A stretch of DNA of 64,000 nucleotides from DATCJA01 sp963814955 (GTDB lineage Bacteria; Acidobacteriota; Vicinamibacteria; Vicinamibacterales; UBA2999). The stretch is from contig CAWFEX010000004.1 in NCBI GenBank assembly GCA_963814955.1, positions 62,001-126,000 of the forward strand, written 5' to 3'. Of the stretch, positions 60,948 through 64,000 are shown piece by piece. Below the pieces are notes generated by a model. The model had not been told where the DNA came from. It worked only from the letters and a program-made list of their open reading frames with translations, and did no database searches. The position numbers and the translations under genes were made by a program. The stretch's first letter is position 1. Every line of letters starts with the position of its first letter.

Positions 60948-61390
60948 GACGAGCAGCGATTCCGGGCAAGAAGCGCGAACGCGGAGCGGCGATGATCGAA
61001 ATGGCGATCACGATGCCGCTGTTGCTGCTCCTGTCCATAGGCGTGTTCGAGTTCGGTCGCGCCTTTCAGTGTTGGCAGGTGTTGACCAACGCCACACGCG
61101 AGGGCGCGCGAGTCGCCTCGTTGCCAGGAACGTCGGACGCTGCCGTGACCTCGCGCGTTCAGAACTACCTGGACGCGGGGCAGCTGCAGTTTGCGTACAG
61201 CGCCGATGTGGTCGTCGACCGCCTCGGCGAGATTTCGATTGGCACCGACACCGCATCCGCGTCGACGGTCACGGTCAGTTATCCGTTCGAATTCATCGTA
61301 TTACAGCCGGTGGCGCGCCTCGTGGTCAGCGATACGGAAGTGGGAGCACCGATCACCATGACCGTGTCGGCCACCATGCGCAACGAATAG
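60944..61390 (+). CDS. tadE: TadE-family pilus assembly protein
   Basis: The protein has 148 residues. The TadE signature is at the start: KRERGAAMIEMAITMPLLLL followed by IGVFEFGRAFQCWQVLTNAT and REGARVASLPGT, giving one N-terminal membrane helix with a pseudopilin-like cleavage site. The rest is a small periplasmic domain (VTVSYPFEFIVLQPVARLVV). It is a minor pilin-like part of the Tad apparatus. Coupled to cpaA by a 4-nt overlap; cpaB follows 22 nt later. Confidence 0.92.
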   Translation: MRRAAIPGKKRERGAAMIEMAITMPLLLLLSIGVFEFGRAFQCWQVLTNATREGARVASLPGTSDAAVTSRVQNYLDAGQLQFAYSADVVVDRLGEISIGTDTASASTVTVSYPFEFIVLQPVARLVVSDTEVGAPITMTVSATMRNE

Positions 61391-61412
61391 TCAAAGTGGA
61401 GCCTCGCCATAT

Positions 61413-62243
61413 ATGACTCGCATCCGCGTCTTCGTCGTTCTCATCCTGGCCATCGGGCTCGGAGGAACATTCGCGCTCGCCACCTACCGGTACATCCAGA
61501 ACAGGCCGGTCAAGGAGGTCAGTCTTCCGACGACCCCCGTCGTCGTGGCCGGCGCCAATCTGCCGCTCGGCGCCGAACTGCGTCGAGAGGATTTGCGCGT
61601 CATTGCGTGGCCGGCGAGCGGTGTTCCCGCTGGCTCATTCAAGGATCCGCAGGAGCTGGTCGGCCGCGGGCTGATTCAGTCGATCACCGAGAACGAAGCC
61701 GTGCTGCCTGGCAAGCTCGCGCCGGCTGGTGCGGGCGCGGGGCTGCCGCCTGTGATTCCGGACGGCAAGCGCGCGGTGTCGGTTCGCGTGAACGACGTGA
61801 TCGGCGTTGCCGGGTATGTGCTGCCAGGCACGCACGTCGACGTGCTGTCCACCCTCAGTCCTACCAACCAGGACACGGACATGACATCGAAGGTCGTACT
61901 CACCAACGTGCTGGTACTCGCGTCGGGCACGAAGATCGAGCAGGACGTCGAGCAGAACAAGCCGATTTCGGTGAGCGTCGTCACGCTGATGGTCGATCCG
62001 CTCGAGTCGGAACGCCTCACGCTGGCAAGTACCGAGGGAAAGATTCAGCTCGCGCTTCGTAATCCCCTCGACAAGACCGCACCACCTACGCCGGGTATCC
62101 AGCCGGCCGTCCTGCTGGGCTATCAACGCGCCGTGCGCGCGGCCGCTCCGCGCGCCGCCGCCGCAGCGCTAGTTGCCGCACCGCCAACGGTCGAAGTGAT
62201 CCGTGGCGATAAACGCGTGCAGGAAACTCTGCGTCAGGAGTAG
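61413..62243 (+). CDS. cpaB: Flp pilus assembly protein CpaB (RcpC)
   Basis: The protein has 276 residues: one N-terminal membrane helix (VFVVLILAIGLGGTFALATY), a SAF domain (VVVAGANLPLGAELRREDLR) and the RcpC/CpaB domain with KRAVSVRVNDVIGVAGYVLP, HVDVLSTLSPTNQDTDMTSK and VVTLMVDPLESERLTLASTE. The C-terminus is Ala/Pro-rich (AAAPRAAAAALVAAPP). It is a periplasmic part of the secretin complex, thought to guide or stabilise CpaC, encoded 4 nt downstream. Confidence 0.93.
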   Translation: MTRIRVFVVLILAIGLGGTFALATYRYIQNRPVKEVSLPTTPVVVAGANLPLGAELRREDLRVIAWPASGVPAGSFKDPQELVGRGLIQSITENEAVLPGKLAPAGAGAGLPPVIPDGKRAVSVRVNDVIGVAGYVLPGTHVDVLSTLSPTNQDTDMTSKVVLTNVLVLASGTKIEQDVEQNKPISVSVVTLMVDPLESERLTLASTEGKIQLALRNPLDKTAPPTPGIQPAVLLGYQRAVRAAAPRAAAAALVAAPPTVEVIRGDKRVQETLRQE

Positions 62244-62247
62244 TCAT

Positions 62248-63696
62248 ATGAGGAGGAGACGCTTGTCTATCGCGCGGGCTATCGCCCCAATTCTGATTAT
62301 CTGGGTCCTCAGTCCGACGGCCCTTCTCGCTCAGGCGCCGCCTGACGTGCCGGTCGAGGGCGCCGTCGGCGCCGAGCTGGAGGCGACTCCGGTGACGCTG
62401 TTCGTCGGACGATCCACGGTGATCGACACCGGATCTCCGATCGCGCGTGTCTCGCTTACGAGCGCCGACATCGCCGATGCACTGGTGACCTCGCCGAGTC
62501 AACTGCTGGTGAACGGCAAGACACCGGGAACGATCTCGATGTTCGTGTGGCAGCGCGGAGGCGGACTCAAGCGGTACGAAGTCGCCGTACAGCGCGATCT
62601 CGCCAAGCTGCAAATTCAGCTCAAGGAGCTCTTTCCGGGCCAGGCCATCGACGCACACAGCAACGGGCGTCACATAGTGCTTTCCGGCACGGTTCCGGAC
62701 AAGGACATTGCGGCGCGCGTGGTCGACGTCGCGGCGGGATACGTCGAACGGCGTGAAGACGTCGTGACGCTGCTGCAGTTGCCGGCCGCGCCGGCTGCGC
62801 GGAGCAATCAGGTGCTGCTGCGCGTCCGGTTCGCGGAGGTGAGTCGGAGCGCGCTGACCGAGCTCGGCGTGGCGTTTTTCACCGGTCCGACCGGTATCAG
62901 GAACACGCTGGGACGTGTCGGAACGCAGCAGTTTCCGTCGGCGAACTTCGAGGAAATCGAGTGGTCCAAGGACAGCGCTGATTTCGGCGCGCCGGTGCAG
63001 AGCGCATCGGGCAAATTCACGTTCAGCGACTTTCTCAATTTCTTCGTGCTGAGCGAGAAATACGACCTCGGCATGCTGGTGCGTGCGCTTCAGACCAGGG
63101 GGCTGTTTCAGAGTCTGGCTGAGCCCAATCTGGTAGCCGAGAGCGGCAAAGAGGCGAGCTTCCTCGCGGGCGGCGAGTTTCCGATTCCGATCGCGCAGGG
63201 CTCGGGAGCCAACATCGGCGTGTCCGTGCAGTTCAAGGAATTCGGCGTGCGGTTGAGTTTCACGCCGACGGTCGTTGGCGAACGCGTCCACCTCAAGGTG
63301 CGTCCTGAAGTCAGCGTGCTCGATTTCGCCAACGCCGTCGTCTTCTCTGGGTTCCGCATCCCGGCGCTCACAACGCGTCGCACGGAAACAGAGCTCGAGC
63401 TTGGCAACAACCAGACGTTCGCCATCGCGGGACTGCTGAACAACAGCATGACGCAGACGCTGTCGAAAGTGCCGGGCATCGGCGACATTCCGATCCTGGG
63501 GTACCTGTTCCGCAGCAAGGCTGCGCGGAAAGACCAGACCGAGCTGGTCGTCATGATCACGCCGACGATTCTGCCGCAGGGATCCTCGGGTGTGACCGAT
63601 CAGTTGCCGCGACTCCAGGAGCCGTACCTGCCGCGGCTGCCTGAAGAGGAGTCGTTGCCGACGCAGCCTCCCGCCTTTACGGGGCCACGGCCATGA
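62248..63696 (+). CDS. cpaC: Type II/III secretin, Flp pilus protein CpaC (RcpA)
   Basis: The protein has 482 residues from ATG 62248. A signal peptide (IAPILIIWVLSPTALLAQA) is followed by an N-terminal pilus domain (TLFVGRSTVIDTGSPIARVS), a BON-like part (GRHIVLSGTVPDKDIAARVV), and the secretin channel: VLLRVRFAEVSRSALTELGV, SLAEPNLVAESGKEASFLAG, GVRLSFTPTVVGERVHLKVR and FAIAGLLNNSMTQTLSKVPG, GDIPILGYLFRSKAARKDQT near the end. It forms the outer-membrane gate of the Tad pilus. Overlaps the next gene in ATGA. Confidence 0.95.
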   Translation: MRRRRLSIARAIAPILIIWVLSPTALLAQAPPDVPVEGAVGAELEATPVTLFVGRSTVIDTGSPIARVSLTSADIADALVTSPSQLLVNGKTPGTISMFVWQRGGGLKRYEVAVQRDLAKLQIQLKELFPGQAIDAHSNGRHIVLSGTVPDKDIAARVVDVAAGYVERREDVVTLLQLPAAPAARSNQVLLRVRFAEVSRSALTELGVAFFTGPTGIRNTLGRVGTQQFPSANFEEIEWSKDSADFGAPVQSASGKFTFSDFLNFFVLSEKYDLGMLVRALQTRGLFQSLAEPNLVAESGKEASFLAGGEFPIPIAQGSGANIGVSVQFKEFGVRLSFTPTVVGERVHLKVRPEVSVLDFANAVVFSGFRIPALTTRRTETELELGNNQTFAIAGLLNNSMTQTLSKVPGIGDIPILGYLFRSKAARKDQTELVVMITPTILPQGSSGVTDQLPRLQEPYLPRLPEEESLPTQPPAFTGPRP

Positions 63697-64000
63697 CACG
63701 CCTGCATCATCTTCGTGACGACGAGCGAGGCGCCTCGCTCCTCTACATCACTGTCGGATTCCTGTCCTTCTTTGCCGCGACGACGCTCGCGATCGACGTC
63801 GGCATGCTGATGACCGGCCGCAGCCAGTCACAGAACGCGGCGGACGCGGGCGCCCTTGCCGGTGCCATTGCGCTCGCGCTCGACGACTGGGACGACCGCT
63901 CGGCGACGGGACCTGCCGTGCTGGCATCGGTGAATACCGCAACCCAGAATCTGGTGATCGGTGACGCGGTGGCGGTCGAGCCGTCGGATGTCACGTTTCC
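63693..64000 (+). CDS. tadG: TadG-like (Flp pilus assembly, TadE/G domain) protein, partial
   Basis: The gene starts at ATG 63693 within the secretin stop and runs off the window end after 102 codons. The start TRLHHLRDDERGASLLYITV, followed by GFLSFFAATTLAIDVGMLMT and RSQSQNAADAGALAGAIALA, is the TadE/TadG-like N-terminal domain (a helix followed by the N-A-A-D-A-(A/G)-A-L-A-G motif). Full-length members usually carry a von Willebrand-type or other periplasmic domain, which would lie beyond the window. The rest of the tad operon, including the ATPase, presumably follows. Confidence 0.88.
   Translation, partial: MTRLHHLRDDERGASLLYITVGFLSFFAATTLAIDVGMLMTGRSQSQNAADAGALAGAIALALDDWDDRSATGPAVLASVNTATQNLVIGDAVAVEPSDVTF

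Overview
The window is high-GC bacterial chromosome with short intergenic gaps. It is most consistent with an Acidobacteriota, probably class Vicinamibacteria. This is inferred from three large Oar-type TonB-dependent receptors with an N-terminal carboxypeptidase-regulatory-like domain, several secreted families that are abundant in that group (DUF6152 and the 'PDLxGxW' proteins), many LuxR-type regulators and numerous short dispersed palindromes. No rRNA, tRNA, CRISPR array, transposase or phage gene was recognised.

Layout. 0-9 kb is regulatory: a FixJ/LuxR fragment and a NarL-type regulator, then a TonB receptor followed directly by a sensor kinase with an ABC-type substrate-binding sensor domain and its response regulator, then a Crp/Fnr regulator, a perfect FNR-type box and a kinase-like ATPase without the phospho-accepting His. 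9-18 kb holds a second, frameshifted TonB receptor, a DUF6152/secreted pair, small DUF1801/VOC/YciI genes opposite an ECF sigma factor with a SnoaL-like tail, and a DUF899 gene. 18-22 kb has a split LigD (ligase and polymerase as two overlapping genes) and a GH13 amylase. 23.7-28.6 kb is a tightly overlapping minus-strand operon: VTC polyphosphate polymerase, DUF4956 membrane protein, OprP-like porin, CotH kinase and a lipoprotein metallophosphoesterase. 28.8-42.4 kb is a mosaic of secreted proteins, a metallo-beta-lactamase-fold enzyme, two convergent overlapping ATP-grasp genes, DinB-like proteins and several repeats. 42.5-54.6 kb is a gentisate-type aromatic catabolic region built around a divergent promoter: FAH hydrolase, aromatic-acid MFS transporter and DUF169 on the minus strand; TonB receptor, FAH hydrolase, gentisate 1,2-dioxygenase, maleate isomerase, two secreted proteins and a metallo-hydrolase on the plus strand. 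54.6-58.1 kb carries folE and two glycosyltransferase genes. 59.4-64 kb is the start of a Flp/Tad pilus operon (two Flp pilins, prepilin peptidase, TadE, CpaB, secretin CpaC, TadG-like) behind a good sigma-54 promoter.

How genes may work together. The aromatic cluster encodes ring cleavage of gentisate to maleylpyruvate, hydrolysis to maleate plus pyruvate, and maleate-to-fumarate isomerisation, with outer- and inner-membrane uptake. The VTC operon looks like an envelope phosphate/polyphosphate system. Six genes carry one apparent frameshift each; five of the six look like a single extra base, so assembly error must be excluded before calling them pseudogenes. Dispersed hairpins and TTTTGAC-type heptad arrays sit between or inside genes, and one array appears to truncate a DUF2231 gene.
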